The position numbers and the translations under genes were made by a program. From assembly GCA_003586115.2 (NCBI GenBank), contig QVOM02000126.1, positions 59,648,456 through 59,712,455 on the forward strand: a stretch of DNA of 64,000 nucleotides, written 5' to 3'. The notes beneath the pieces were generated by a model that was given only the letters and a program-made list of their open reading frames with translations, was not told the DNA's origin and searched no databases. This document shows, piece after piece, positions 22,821-33,325 of the stretch (its first letter is position 1; the number at the start of each line of letters is the position of its first letter). Source of the DNA: Salvator merianae (Eukaryota > Chordata > Lepidosauria > Squamata > Teiidae).

Positions 22821-23616
22821 TCAATTGGACACCGTTAACGATAGGAGTGGTTAATACAGGCATAGCAGAAGCCAAGCAAACTGGGCAAGCTCTTGGCCAG
22901 TGTGGCTACATCATTGCAAAGCAAAGAGACTGATATAAAGATATGACTTTGATGTTGGTAAGGTGACCTTCTGCCCTACTTGACCCCTCTCCTTGAAAGG
23001 CTGTCAGAAGGTTGTTCCCCTAATTGGAGGGTTTTTTTGTCTATTGGCTGTTTAGTTATTTATAATTATCAAGAACTCTATGAAGTGCACTTGCCCATCA
23101 AAAGTTAGTAGCAATGGGATGATAAACTAAGAAGCATAAAAGTAATCAAGGCACATCTGTTGTAATCCTGATATTGCACCATGCTTTCCATGTAATTAAT
23201 TTGTTCTAATTCTGTCCTTAAACCTAATCAGCATATACAGTTTTGCTGCAAGCCTATGCTCTCTTTTTGGTGATGCACTTCTTGTTGGTGGCCCGCGTGA
23301 TCATTCACTAACAGAGGACATGGGGACTCAAAGGGTTTCCCTGCAAATCTGAATCTGAGCACCAGTCAGACCAAAGCCCAAAGTTGCTTTGCCACTACTT
23401 ATCTTGTTGTGCTCAGAGTCACAACACATCCCTGTTGCTCTTGACTGCTTCATAACAGTATCTCATCAAACATGGCAGCTGAGCACCTGCGTGATTTGCT
23501 AAATCTAGGGAAAGCCTGTGCCAGATGAGGAAAGCCTCACGGCCTAAGGTGGAGCATTTGCCAGGGTGGCTTTCCTGACCCCACTCTTGTTCCTGGCCAT
23601 TGGTGCCCTCACAGCA
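22821..23616. other. Unassigned sequence
   Basis: Nothing recognised. Confidence 0.45.
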
Positions 23617-23720
23617 GGCCAGTGATGGCTTGTTGCTTTAAGCGTGGGTGTTTGCATGTCACTGGAAGGGGAGATCTCTGGCCACGGGGTCTGCATTTTG
23701 CCGCAGCAGGCTGGAATTGT
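23617..23720 (+). mobile_element. Solo arm of the 10,216 hairpin element
   Basis: GTTGCTTTAAGCGTGGGTGT, then GGAAGGGGAGATCTCTGGCC and ATTTTGCCGCAGCAGGC reproduce the left arm and turn of the inverted repeat at 10,655-10,735. The matching right arm is absent. A 163-codon frame that begins here is not a gene. Confidence 0.75.
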
Positions 23721-23753
23721 CCAGCAATTGCAGCTAGCAGCATAATCTTATTA

Positions 23754-24111
23754 CCTTGGGCCTGTTCGTACTTTATACTAGTGAGCTTTGAGATGCTCAC
23801 GAATGGAGCATCCACTCAACACAGCAGCCCTGGAGATCAGGAGCAAACTACAGCTGCTCCCAATTGCTACTTGCTGTGGAGCCCAAAATCGTACTCCACA
23901 GCTGTACCGGGAGCAGCTGGACTGCTTCTGGTACACTGTGTTTGCATCCTCTTCTGGTCAACATGGCAGTGGCCAGATGTTTCCCGGATGCTGTCATGGC
24001 ACAGGCCACCACCATTTACCCTGCAAACTCTGGTAGCCTGTTACCAGTATGTTCCAAGGCCCTGGAGTGCGAATGCACTGTTCTACAATGGGAAGTGCAA
24101 AAAGGCCCCTT
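23754..24111 (-). mobile_element. GGCCTGTT-family MITE with CCTT duplication
   Basis: The element runs from GGGCCTGTTCGTACT at 23,758 to GTGCAAAAAGGCC at 24,107 (350 bp). It is flanked by CCTT on both sides (23,754-23,757 and 24,108-24,111). The interior is in inverted orientation relative to the 26,191 copy (the GCTGTACCGGGAGCAGCTGG segment is shared). No coding capacity. Confidence 0.85.
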
Positions 24112-24727
24112 AATTCTTTCTCTCTCTTATATCATCACCTCTTGAGTGTTCATTATTCCCATCATATTATAGCCACTGACTTAAGAATCACAATTTTCTT
24201 CCCAGAGGACAAATCGCCTTCTTCTATCTTTGTCCTCCAAAACTTTGGGAGAACTATTGGAAATGGGTTTCAGAAAATAATTACTGTAATCAGTAACACA
24301 ATATTCTTAATGCTCTAACAATAATCAAATGGTAGTGGTTTGCTAACTGTGTTATAGCAACACAATTATGGGAATGTATTTCGGAAGCAATTCTAAATCA
24401 TTTGATGTTAAGTACTTTTAAAGTACAAAAATATATATTCTTCTCAATCGTGTTTCTTACGAACAAGCCAGGTGGTTTCTATTACAGATGGATTCACTAA
24501 ATTCTTCCATCCAAAATTCTGACTAGATCTTCTTTTGAAGTTTTTAATGAGTTTAGTTTTATTCCTCCAGCACTTGCAACCATCTAGCATATCTCTGCAT
24601 TTTCAAACACATGTACCATTAAGTGCAAGACTGGTCATCCAAACATCCTGCAGAATTTAATTCCTAATAAGCAGGAACTGAGAATTCTCATAACAATAGT
24701 TTATATTTTACAGCCTACTGGCTGTAA
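24112..24727. other. Unassigned AT-rich sequence
   Basis: Nothing recognised. Confidence 0.45.
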
Positions 24728-24892
24728 TGCAGTGGCAGGGCAAACTGTGAGGAAAGCATAGGACTGTCAGTTCAATCCCCAGCCACTGCCCAGAAGTAGG
24801 CAATGGCAAACCACTTCTGCATCCCTGCCAAGAAAACTGCATAGAGGTGCCCATGGAAGTGCCCATGACTCAGTGGGACCCAAGAGAAACAC
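24728..24892 (+). mobile_element. tRNA-derived SINE
   Basis: The head carries CAGTTCAATCCCCAGCC (B box). The body ends GGCAATGGCAAACCACTTCTG ... CCAAGAAAACTGCATAG ... CCCATGACTCAGTGGG. The same tail family, inverted, occurs at about 54,140-54,290. Confidence 0.7.
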
Positions 24893-25484
24893 ATTCTAAT
24901 ATGTGTTTATTTCCTTATTTTTCTATCTTTCTATTATTATATTCACACTTTCCATTATAGCTTCCAGTGAGGAAAAATACCATACACAAAAGTAGTCACA
25001 AGCAAAAATCGAATGTGGGGGGAGGGGCAACCAAAGTTAAAAATGCCTGAGGGGGAGGAAAATAATATTGGATTTACTGATGAATCCATAAAGACTTATA
25101 CAGTTTACAGGAAAAACAAAACAAAGAACAAATACACAGATAAAAGCAATTATACCTAATCATGATTGCCCCATCCATCGTTACCAAAGGCACATCTAAA
25201 AATATGTTTTAAAAGACATTTTAAATATTAGCAGCAAAAGAGCTGCCCTGATCTCATTTGGAAGTGAGTTCCAGAAAGAAAAAGTCACAACTGGAAAGGC
25301 TGTTCTCCTTTCCCTGGCTCCTGTTACCTCTCGTGGACTAGGAAGTTTAGGATCTAGTGAATGATCCAAGCACACAGGACAGACACAATCTGGACAGAAG
25401 AGGCAAGCTCAGATGTATCCAAGCGATGAACTCTGTCAGGCTGCATAGCTTCACACCAACACTCTAAATTGGGCTCCAAAGCAA

Positions 25485-25806
25485 ACCAGGGATCTCTGGA
25501 ACAGAACAGGGAGGTGTATGGAAGGTGTGTGCCTCTCTGTTCCAGTTTAGCAAGGGGACCCATTTTGGTGGTGCGTCACATTGCACTGCCAAAATGGTTC
25601 CCTGGGACTAAGAGGATGGGAACTTCATTCCCGGGTGTTATTGCTCTCATAGCAGGCTCCAAAGCTCGCATGAACTTTGGAGTGATGCAGGGCCTGTTGT
25701 GTGGACAGCCTTGTTCTGGGACCACTGGACCACTCCAGGAGGAACCTGTCCCACTTGGAGAGGTTTCAGCTGGGGGTTTCCAACCCCTGCAAGTGCAGAA
25801 ACAACC
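25485..25806 (-). mobile_element. TTTCTGCAC-family element nested in LINE
   Basis: In minus orientation it starts GGTTGTTTCTGCACTTGCAG at 25,806, matching the family terminus, and breaks the RT frame right after the residues DWIV. The interior CCATTTTGGCAGTGCAATG and CTCTGTTCCAG-like segments occur in related copies. The lower boundary is uncertain. Confidence 0.5.
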
Positions 25807-26186
25807 TAACTATCCAGTCCTTTATTGCCTCCATGGTTTGTGTCAGCAGCACATCAGCAGTATCGCTGGTCCGGTTAGAGGTAGAAATACACAACTGAGT
25901 ATATTGATGATTCCTCACTCTATACTGACAGATGGTCTCTCCCAGCAGTTTCACATAGATATTAAAATATAACACACAGAGAGAGGAACCCACACGTGAG
26001 CTCCCAGGATTTAGATCTCCCACTTCCACATGCAGCGGTTGGAACTGCCCACTAACAAAGTATCAGAACCACTGTAAACAGTGTCACAAATCCCCAACTC
26101 CCACAGGCAATCTAAAAGGATATTATTGCTAATATCAAAGGCTGTTGCGAGGTTAAGCAACACCAAGAGAGTAGAATAATCTAAAT

Positions 26187-26645
26187 CCTAGGGCCTTTTC
26201 ACACTTTACACATTGGAATGTTAGTAAGCGAACATTCCAAGATGGGACAGTCCTTGAGTGTGACTGCCATTTGCAATGCAAGGGCTGGAACATCCTGGAA
26301 CTGGGCATCCAGCATTCGCAGTGCAAATGTTGGCCACCTGCCATGGCTGCGGCTGGCGAAACATCCATCCATTGCCATGGTGACCAGGGACATGTGGTGC
26401 AATGGCTCAGCCACAAAGTGCAGTGTTTACACCCAGAAGTAAGTGTGAATACTTGTACTGGGAGAAGTCCAGCTGGCTCAGCTGCTCCCGGTACAGCTGT
26501 GGAGCAGAATTTTGTGCTGTACAGCTAATAGTAATTGGGAGCGGCTGTAGTCCGCTTCTGATCACTAGGGCCTCCACATTGTGTGGACACACTTCACTAG
26601 TGAGCATGCAGTTGTTCACTAGAGAAAAGTGCAAACAGGCCCCTA
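26187..26645 (+). mobile_element. GGCCTGTT-family MITE with CCTA duplication, in LINE RT
   Basis: The element spans 26,191-26,641 (451 bp): left GGGCCTTTTCACACTTTAC, right AAGTGCAAACAGGCC. CCTA flanks it on both sides (26,187-26,190 and 26,642-26,645). It contains the family palindromic core CCATGGCTGCGGC / TTGCCATGGTGACC. Removing the element plus one CCTA rejoins the LINE RT frame exactly, so this 4-bp duplication is well supported. Confidence 0.9.
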
Positions 26646-26934
26646 GATTCACAAAATATAATTAACCAATGTGACTAATGCTGTCTCATTGCTGTGCCCT
26701 GGTCTGAATCCTAACTGGTAAGGATCTAGGCTCTTTGTAAAGACATCTCGAGAGACACCAACTGTATCTAGTTGAATCAGCTGTTGAATGGCTTTTACAA
26801 TGTAACACCCCAGTGTTTTCTGAATGTTGTGATCACCACGCAGCAGAAGCATTTCCCCTCACTCCTTTAGCCAACTTTCTGTTCTGGCCACTGTGCTAGC
26901 TACATCCAAGGAGGATGCCTTCATTACGATCACA

Positions 26935-27176
26935 AGATGAGGTCCTTCTTATAGTCTGCCACCCTTAGAAGTGAAGGGTGGTGGCACATGAGAGGGGCTT
27001 TTCTGTGGTAGTCCCCAGGCTTTGGAACAGCCCTTCAGTGGAGATAAGCCACTATCTGGCACATTACTTGGCTTTTGGCACCTAACTAAAAGGTATCTCC
27101 TCACCCAAGCCTTTGATGGTTAGCTCCCTCTGAATGTTGTCCTTCTAGGGAGGGAGGATTATATTTTAAGTACTGT
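26935..27176 (+). mobile_element. L2/CR1-clade LINE C-terminal fragment
   Basis: The plus strand encodes, with stops, a REGL-FCGSPQALEQP-like version of the GRAFSVVAP-LWNSLP motif, followed by KRYLLTQAF, equivalent to LK-WLFNQAF at the end of the RT ORF. It points opposite to the LINE on its left, so it is a separate insertion. The next element truncates it. Confidence 0.7.
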
Positions 27177-27177
27177 A

Positions 27178-28725
27178 TGGGCATGTGTGACATGGCATTT
27201 AATCAGTTTACAGGCCATCTTCAGTTCCCACTGTTCTGACATGATCTTGCCTTTCTGTAGTTTTTCTGTACTAAATTGGCAAAATCTGGACTACTTTGCA
27301 TTCGGATTTAATGAGTTCTCAAACTGTTCTAGATTGCTAGCCTACTTTACTTTGTGATGTGAGAATGTAGAAGGAGACTATTTGGGAGGGACTGTAATTT
27401 TTGGGGAGCATGCAGAGGGAGGGGTCCCCATTTCCTGCTATCCAATGACAGACCTTGTGGGTGGGCAGGAAGCACAGTAGTTCCTTCCACCTCTGTTATC
27501 CCCCTTCCACCACTGCCAGAAGAATTTTACTTTGCCAATTTTACTTTGCCAATTTGCCGTCCCTTCTCCTTCTTTCTCCTTCATTTGGCACTGCCAGGAA
27601 GAAATTAAAAGCTTCCTCCACTTCCGTCTGCTCATTAAACCAAAAAACAGAGCTCCTTCTAGGTTTATGGAGTTTTGCATAAAACTGTCACAGCACTACA
27701 GCAAACTTCAGGCAGTGACATGGTTCGCTGTGGGCTGCACGATAGGGAGGGAGGGTATCATGTCCAGCTGGCCAGCTGGAGATAGTGCACTGGGGTGGAG
27801 AAGGCATTTCCAACATGCATTCCTTGCTCCTGATTGCTCCCCCTTCTCCTGCAGTCTGGAGATCCTTTCCCTCACTTTAGGGCAAAAAAGCAGTAGCAGA
27901 ATAGCATCATTAAGGCAAGGCAAGGCAAGGTTAAATGCAGCTCCTGATCTCGAGCGCTTTTGGGGGGCAGACATGTTTGATGTCCTTGCTGCACTGCCAT
28001 GAGAGTGTTTTAATTCCAAACACTGCACCTGTTTGGCGGTGCAGTCTTCTTGTCTCAACAAAGAACCCACTCAGTATCAATTTTGCTATCAGCACCACCC
28101 AGCTACATAATGGGACACATGCCGCTGTGGTTGTCTTGGAGGGAGGTGAGGCGGAGTCCATTTGCTGGCCATTAACGATACCATCAAGATAATGGAACCC
28201 ACACACATTTTCCCCTCTTCACAGACCTCTCCATGCTTTTGCACTACTCTTAAATTGCGCAATTACCCATAAATGCAATTGCAAAGGAGCAAGAAATGCC
28301 ATCTGCCCTTTAAGAAGCTTTATTGTGCAGAGCATGTGCTATTAAAGTTCTGCTTGTGTAGATACAGGTTGGAGGGGGAGAACGAACAAACGGCGAATGA
28401 CTAGTAATGCCGCCAAGTGAATCCATGTCCTGAGAGGGCAGCGGGAACATATGGAGGACAGACCTTGACTTGCTCTCCCCTGTGAAGTCAAGATTTGAAT
28501 GTTGGAACTGCAGCCAATCATTGACTGTACAGGGAGGGGAATTTGGCGAGCGGTGGAGGCAGAAAAGGTATGGTTTCCCTATGCCAAGCATGGGAAACAT
28601 CAGTGTGAGAATGAACAAGTCTGAATTGAGTCTGTGTTAAAATGCAAATGTGGGAACGATCAGAAGACAAACTCAGTCCTCATACTCTTCCGATACAGAT
28701 TAAATTTACGATGCCAGATTGTGCA
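27178..28725 (-). mobile_element. PIF/Harbinger-like non-autonomous element, copy 3
   Basis: This is the inverted homologue of 19,347-20,380 and 41,891-43,048. It includes the GATCATGTCAGAACAG, GCAGGAAGCAC, TTCCCATGCTTGGCA and GATCGTTCCCACATTTGC segments. At about 1.55 kb it is the longest copy, mainly through extra sequence at 27,640-28,290, part of which (ACACATGCCGCTG, CAATTTTGCTATCAG) is also in the 41,891 copy. The termini are more diverged than in the other two copies and no duplication is clear. An AGGCA short tandem repeat lies at 27,913-27,930. Confidence 0.8.
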
Positions 28726-28795
28726 CTATGTGTACTTTTCTGTCCCATACCAGGTATTTAACTGGCTGTTCATATGACCATTAAGGAGAAGAGAG

Positions 28796-29035
28796 AAGAG
28801 CTGTTTTTTAATAACCCACTTTTCTCACCCAAAGGGACTCAAAGCGGCTGACAAATCTTCTGTTCTTCTCCCCACAACAGACACCCTGTGAGGTAGGTGG
28901 GGCTGTGAGAACTCAGAACAGAGCTATGACGAGCCCAAGGTCACCCAACTGGCTTCATGCAGAGTGCAGACTCAAACCGGGAGAGTTCTAGATAAGAGTC
29001 TGACACGCTAACCACAAGGCCAAACTGGCTCACAA
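28796..29035 (-). mobile_element. tRNA-derived SINE, full length
   Basis: On the minus strand it begins GAGCCAGTTTGGCCTTGTGG, with A-box-like TTAGCGTGTCAGACTC and B-box GGTTTGAGTC. The body follows (TTGGGCTCGTCATAGC, CCCACCTACCTCACAGGGTG, then TGTTGTGGGGAGAAGAACAG) and ends CCGCTTTGAGTCCC. It is an ordinary, moderately diverged SINE. Confidence 0.8.
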
Positions 29036-29284
29036 TAGTTCAGCTGAGCCATGACAAGGGGAGGCATAGATCTGGGACAGCTCTATGGGTATCTGTGAAA
29101 ACATCTGAACTTTATGCCAGGTTCTCTGGGCTTGAAAGGCAAACCATTTTTAATGCACTCATATAACATACTAGGCTTCAACAATGAACTCTGCCAATTA
29201 CATTTATTGTGGCGGGGGGGAGGACACATCAAATCAGTTTCTTTGCTCTTAGCGGGTGCTTTGGTACCTCTTTTGGGTCTATAC
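29036..29284. other. Unassigned sequence
   Basis: Contains a 7-base G run near 29,213. Nothing recognised. Confidence 0.45.
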
Positions 29285-29363
29285 GTGAATTCAACATGAG
29301 AACAAATTGGCTGTAGAGCTGAAGGTCCTTTGCTGCCTTGCGTTTTTCTTCTTCCAAGCAACT
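29285..29363 (-). other. Candidate coiled-coil exon, minus strand
   Basis: The minus strand has CACTGCATTTCAG before this segment and GTATAG after it. The open frame gives 26 residues beginning SCLEEEKRKAAKDL and ending FVLMLNS, a helical, heptad-like pattern. The LY-x-x-F-x-L-x-LN spacing is loosely reminiscent of XRCC4, but the register differs, so I do not assign it. The donor is weak (CAC|GTATAG); an alternative is GAG|GTACCA 17 bp further on. It could be chance. Confidence 0.2.
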
Positions 29364-30019
29364 CTGAAATGCAGTGCTGAAGTGATACATAATGATGACA
29401 TTCAAGTAATGCCCATTTTGATTAAAGTACCATGTAATTGCATGTCTCTGGAGATTCATTTCAATACCACTTGTTCTTCAGAGGGACCGAGTTCCATTGA
29501 TGTCCTAACACTATGTCTGCTTTATTGCATGGGACAGAAGACGAAGAAAGCACGTTACTAAATTTAATGTTCCTACTAACTCATTGTGCAGGATGTCAAG
29601 TGCAGTTATTCTCAAATCACTTGTTTCCATTTCAGTTTTAGCAGTCCTACTGGCGTCAGAGGCACAACTCATGACAAGTTAATCTGGGACCAATCTGGGT
29701 TACAAAACCAGGGTCTCAGGATTGAATCCTGGTGCCTGGAAATACCAGCCACAATGAATGGCATACAGGATGCTGTTAAGTGAAATGTAAGCTTTGTTTT
29801 TTAAATCATGTAAGCTTGGGAACCTGCCATCTAAATGGCAAAAATGTCCTCTTTCTGTCAGCCTTCACATCCAGATTGCTTGCACAAGCTTTTGATCTGT
29901 GCAAAATGGCCATTTAAACCATGTCTTCTGGAACCTGTTGTTCAAAGGGTTTGCCTTTGATTCTGTGTTTTTTGTGGCATAGTGAAGACAACCAAATCTG
30001 CTAATTAGTATTTTCTATA
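29364..30019. other. Unassigned; possible SINE remnant
   Basis: Near 29,711 there is GGTCTCAGGATTGAATCCTGG, a B-box-like sequence that is also palindromic. No complete SINE can be traced. Confidence 0.4.
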
Positions 30020-30128
30020 TAGGTTTTTAATGGTTTTATCATCATTTTTAAATGCTTTTGTGAATCACCTTGAGATTTTCAGTACAAAGTGGTATATAAA
30101 TACTGAAAACAAAACAAAACAAATAAAT
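30020..30128 (+). mobile_element. L2-like LINE 3' tail
   Basis: TGAATCACCTTGAGATTTTC, then AAAGTGGTATATAAATACTG and an AAAC/AAAT tail mark the 3' end of an L2-like LINE, 5'-truncated. Confidence 0.75.
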
Positions 30129-30828
30129 GAAGATAGCTGTGGGTGCATGTCACCGGTTCAGTCTAAATTCCCCTCATTTTTTTTTAAAATAAAAAATGTA
30201 GCTAGTGCAGTGAAGCTTTGCAATGATACTGCTTGTGCCCCTTTCTGTTTAATTTCTCCAATCCACTTTGAAATGTGGGTGGCCTCTTCCCAGACCCTTG
30301 CAGGAGACACCACGATTACTGCTCAAATGATGCCTCTTTGGCTCTGTGTTTGAGCATAGAGGTGTCATTCTCAGCCCTGATTCAAAGTCCTTCTGTTGAG
30401 GAAAGAAAACCATGCCTTCCCAAAATGGCACCTGTTTTAGCAATGGGGCAGCATGCTTGCTGGGAGGTGCCTATTAGCACTGCAAATGGAGACACAATGG
30501 CAGAAGGCACGTTACCTGGCACTTTGCTTGGTAAGTGGAAACATGGACCTATAGACATTTTAGTCCATTTTTCTTCCTGGACTATAAACAAAAAGGAGTT
30601 GGAAGGTGGAAAGTTGTTCATTCTGCTTCCATGATCTTGTCCATGTCTTGAACTGTAAGTAACCCTTCTCCTACCAAGCAGAATGGAACCCTGCTACATC
30701 CCCATTTATAAGGAGGCATCCTCACTGGAAATATATCAAATTCTTTCCCAAAATCTATGGAGCCTCACGATCTCCAGGAATGAATGGAGACAGGAATGTA
30801 TAGTTCTCTGGCAGACAGGGGCCGTTTC
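30129..30828. other. Unassigned sequence
   Basis: Nothing recognised. Overlapping frames on both strands at 30,275-30,634 have no motif. Confidence 0.45.
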
Positions 30829-31095
30829 CATACTTGCAAGGGGTGGAACAGTCCAGCTGGAACCATGTGATTGGAGTGGTTCACATGTCCCTGAACAAGG
30901 CCGTCTGCACTTTTACAGCCTGTTCCGAGACAGGCCCTGCACCACCTTGCACTGCTCTGAAGCCTGCTATGAGGACTCTGATGGCCCAGGAACTAAAGTT
31001 CCTGGCTTTGGAGCCCTGGGGGGGGGGGCAATTTCAGCAGCACAATTAGATGTGCCACTGAACTGGGTCCCCCGGCTACACCAGTGAATAGGTTG
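30829..31095 (+). mobile_element. TTTCTGCAC-family-like element, partial
   Basis: It starts GGGGCCGTTTCCATACTTGC and includes GGAACTAAAGTTCCTGGCTTTGG, a segment shared with the 20,384 element (GAAAGTTCCTGGTTTTGG). A run of about 11 G follows near 31,019. The right end was not found. Confidence 0.5.
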
Positions 31096-31254
31096 AGCTT
31101 CTTTCCTTTCCCAGACGGAACACTTTCAAACCTATCTTTAGAGTTGTCAAGACTAAATCTTTTTCAAAAAGGAAAGATGCAATATTTTTCCATAGGCCAG
31201 ACTTGGTGCTTAATATGAACTTGAATGGGATGTACAGAGAAATGTTGAACACCT

Positions 31255-31616
31255 ACAGTCTGTTGAATATCTTAAATGCCTTGTGGGTCTACACAATACA
31301 GAATGCCATCTGATGGTAGCTTGCAGTCAGGCCTTCTCAGTGCTAGCATCTTCTCTTCAGAATGCCTTCCCCTTTGCTGTTTGTGAGGTACCTATACTTA
31401 CTGCTTACAGGTGCCTATTCAAGACTGATTGTTTTATGTTGGCACTGCCTGTGTGAAAGTTTGTTTCTCCCTTGGCCCACTCAGTTTTTAATGAACTGCT
31501 CTTTTTACTCTGTTTTTACCCTTGTTTTTAAGCTTTTGTAACCTGCTTTTAGCTTTTTTTTTTTAATAGAAAGTGGTATAAAAATGCCATAAACAAACAA
31601 ACAAATAAATAAATAC
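31255..31616 (+). mobile_element. L2/CR1-clade LINE 3' fragment
   Basis: Homologous to 7,885-8,240: ATACAGAATGCCATC, CAGTCAGGCCTTCTCAGTG, AGAATGCCTTCCCCTTTGC, then the tail AGAAAGTGGTATAAAAATGC and AAAC/AAAT units. It is a 5'-truncated copy. Confidence 0.8.
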
Positions 31617-32271
31617 CTGTTGAATATCTTGGATATATTCTGATCCTGCAGCATGACTGGAATGTAGGAAAATTGTATCAGTGACATTTCAAAATAAGCA
31701 ATTTTCAGCAAGTTACAGTTAACATGGTAGCTTGTTGTCTTTTAAAATCTAAATATAGAAAATGAAGCAAACAGCATGCAAAAGGTAAATACCCCCGGGT
31801 AGAAAATTTTAATGATGGGCTTCCAAGATGTTGTTTTTAATTGTTGTATACCATAAACCCATGGAAAATTATTACAGAAAGTTATTCATGATTTTTTTAA
31901 AAAGGCTCCAGTGTTTCCCAAAGCTGCCATGATGGACATATAAAATCCTTCTACAGGACAAACACACAGTCATTTAGCAAGTGGAAAGACTATTTTTACT
32001 TACACTGCATCAGGTAACCCAGGCAGTACCTCCTTTTTTAACCCTAGTAACAGATGGGTAGAATATTGCAATCCTGAACTCATTACATGTTTACATTCCT
32101 GACTCCTTCTTGGCTGAAATAATGTCATTTGAAACACATGATGTAATTATTACATGCAGCTCCCCATTCTGTGAGCTGAATATCAGTATGAACAACAGTG
32201 GATATGATTGCAAAGGAGTGGCAACCCCTAAAATCATGGCCTTTTCCAAAATTTGGACTGCTGAGTGAAAC
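31617..32271. other. Unassigned AT-rich sequence
   Basis: Nothing recognised. Confidence 0.45.
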
Positions 32272-32489
32272 AATGGCTGTATTCAGACACAACAAAAGGG
32301 GTGACTTGAAGGTGCCTCATAGAGACAGTGTGTGGCCCTTGAATCCGCAATCTTTCTCTAATCCACCTTTTCTAGCATAGAACAGTCATGAGAGGGGGAG
32401 AGGCAGACTGGTGTGTGAACAAACCCACCTCAGAGCCTTCAGTAAGATGCCCCAGAGATGCTTTTTTGTTATGTCTGATCACAACCAAT
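32272..32489 (+). mobile_element. CTGTGATCAGAC-family MITE, best-preserved copy
   Basis: The element spans 32,275-32,486 (212 bp). GGCTGTATTCAGACACAACA at the left and TTTTGTTATGTCTGATCACA then ACC at the right are clear inverted repeats of about 22 bp. AAT flanks both sides, a probable 3-bp duplication. No coding capacity. Confidence 0.8.
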
Positions 32490-32794
32490 GAGATTAGTTA
32501 GGGAGAAGCGTGATTGTGCATGCTTTACAAAAATGTCATTATCTGTTTTGTGCAGCATAAATATTCTAAAATTGACAGTGCAAATATGTCAGAGGGGCTT
32601 TGCTTTTCCTTATTGAAAGTTGATGTGAAGACAACAAAAAGTTCAATAGTTTAGAGTACAAAATAGATCTTGTAGTCGAACCAGTGAATTTTTATGGAAT
32701 GTTTTTTACTTGATGCCTTTCTTTAGCTTTCAGTTCTATTCCAACTCATTTTCTTTCATCTTCCACTGTGGTTTAAGAGATCCATTGCGGTGTT
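32490..32794. other. Unassigned AT-rich sequence
   Basis: Nothing recognised. Confidence 0.45.
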
Positions 32795-33262
32795 CTTTTT
32801 ACCAGTAATGAATTTTTATTGCACTTTACAAACCTTCACTCATGTTTGCATCTGGAGAGTGCAACTAATTTGAACATAATAAGATCAAATCCTCTGCATA
32901 AACATTCACTGTAAAGAATACTAGATTGTTAGGAAGCCCTTTACAAAAGATTCAGTGGTTCAGTCAGGGGATGCAAACCAATCTTTTGCAAAAAATAGGA
33001 ATGTACAGTTGATGGCTCAGCCTCAAATTCCTGAATATCTCTGTGCAGCAAATTCATCAATGTATTTCTGTACACTTTAAAAGGGGAGATTTTCTTTCTT
33101 AACTTCCAGTTGATTTCATGCTTGAGCAACTTGCTGTACTCTCTTAACTGTTCAGAAAAGCCTTTTCGTTTGCACAAAAAATTACAGGAGGCTATACTTG
33201 GTATTAATGACTCAATCTTTTCAGAATAGTTGCATTGTGGATTAGAGACTTCAGCTTGCAGT
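32795..33262 (-). other. Candidate 3'-terminal coding exon, minus strand
   Basis: The minus strand is open for about 107 codons, from a possible acceptor (CCTTTACCCACAG, near 33,263) to a TAA stop at 32,941. Downstream, AATAAA lies at 32,815-32,820 (complement), about 120 bp past the stop, a plausible poly-A signal. The peptide is Lys-, Leu-, Glu- and Ser-rich, with KRKGFSEQLREYSKLLKHE in its middle and FLQKIGLHPLTEPLNLL at its C-terminus. It reads as globular/helical protein rather than repeat translation, and the DNA is AT-rich, so an open run this long is less expected. I do not recognise the protein. The proposed acceptor overlaps a LINE tail, so the true exon start may lie further in, for example after TTTTCTGAACAG near 33,140. 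It could also be a pseudogene fragment. Confidence 0.35.
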
Positions 33263-33325
33263 GCTGTGGGTAAAGGCTTTTAGACGGGAAGTGGTACACA
33301 AATATTTAAAAGAAATGTATCAGTG
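33263..33325 (+). mobile_element. L2-like LINE 3' tail
   Basis: GGCTTTTAGACGGGAAGTGG, then TACACAAATATTTAAAAGAAATG matches the L2-like terminal motif (GAGACGGGAAGTGGTATACAAAT). A short remnant. Confidence 0.6.

Larger units (their letters stand above)
25085..26852 (-). mobile_element. L2/CR1-clade LINE, reverse-transcriptase remnant
   Basis: On the minus strand this reads as a broken RT ORF followed by its 3' end. Near 26,725 it encodes LDPYQLGFRPGHSNETALV, the family's FRPGHSTETAL motif. Across the insertion, near 26,160, it encodes STLLVLLNLATAFD, corresponding to LLVLLDLSAAFD (RT motif A, with the catalytic Asp changed to Asn). Near 25,950 it encodes LYFNIYVKLLGE and then RNHQYTQLCIST, where the usual HQYADDTQLY has lost the codons for ADD, so motif C is gone. 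The C-terminal part is recognisable down to 25,250. Several stops confirm it is dead. Two DNA elements (26,191-26,641 and about 25,485-25,806) are inserted in it. Confidence 0.85.

Noticed and set aside
23622..24113. 163-codon open frame
   Set aside because: It spans a solo repeat arm and a MITE with a defined CCTT duplication, so it is not a gene.
28900..29035. Functional tRNA gene from the tRNA-like A and B boxes
   Set aside because: The tRNA-like head is continuous with a SINE body and has a degenerate cloverleaf, so it is a retroposon.
29285..29363. XRCC4 exon
   Set aside because: The LY-x-x-F-x-L-x-LN pattern is suggestive, but the spacing to the preceding Cys and the exon phase do not fit, and no other XRCC4-like segment was seen.
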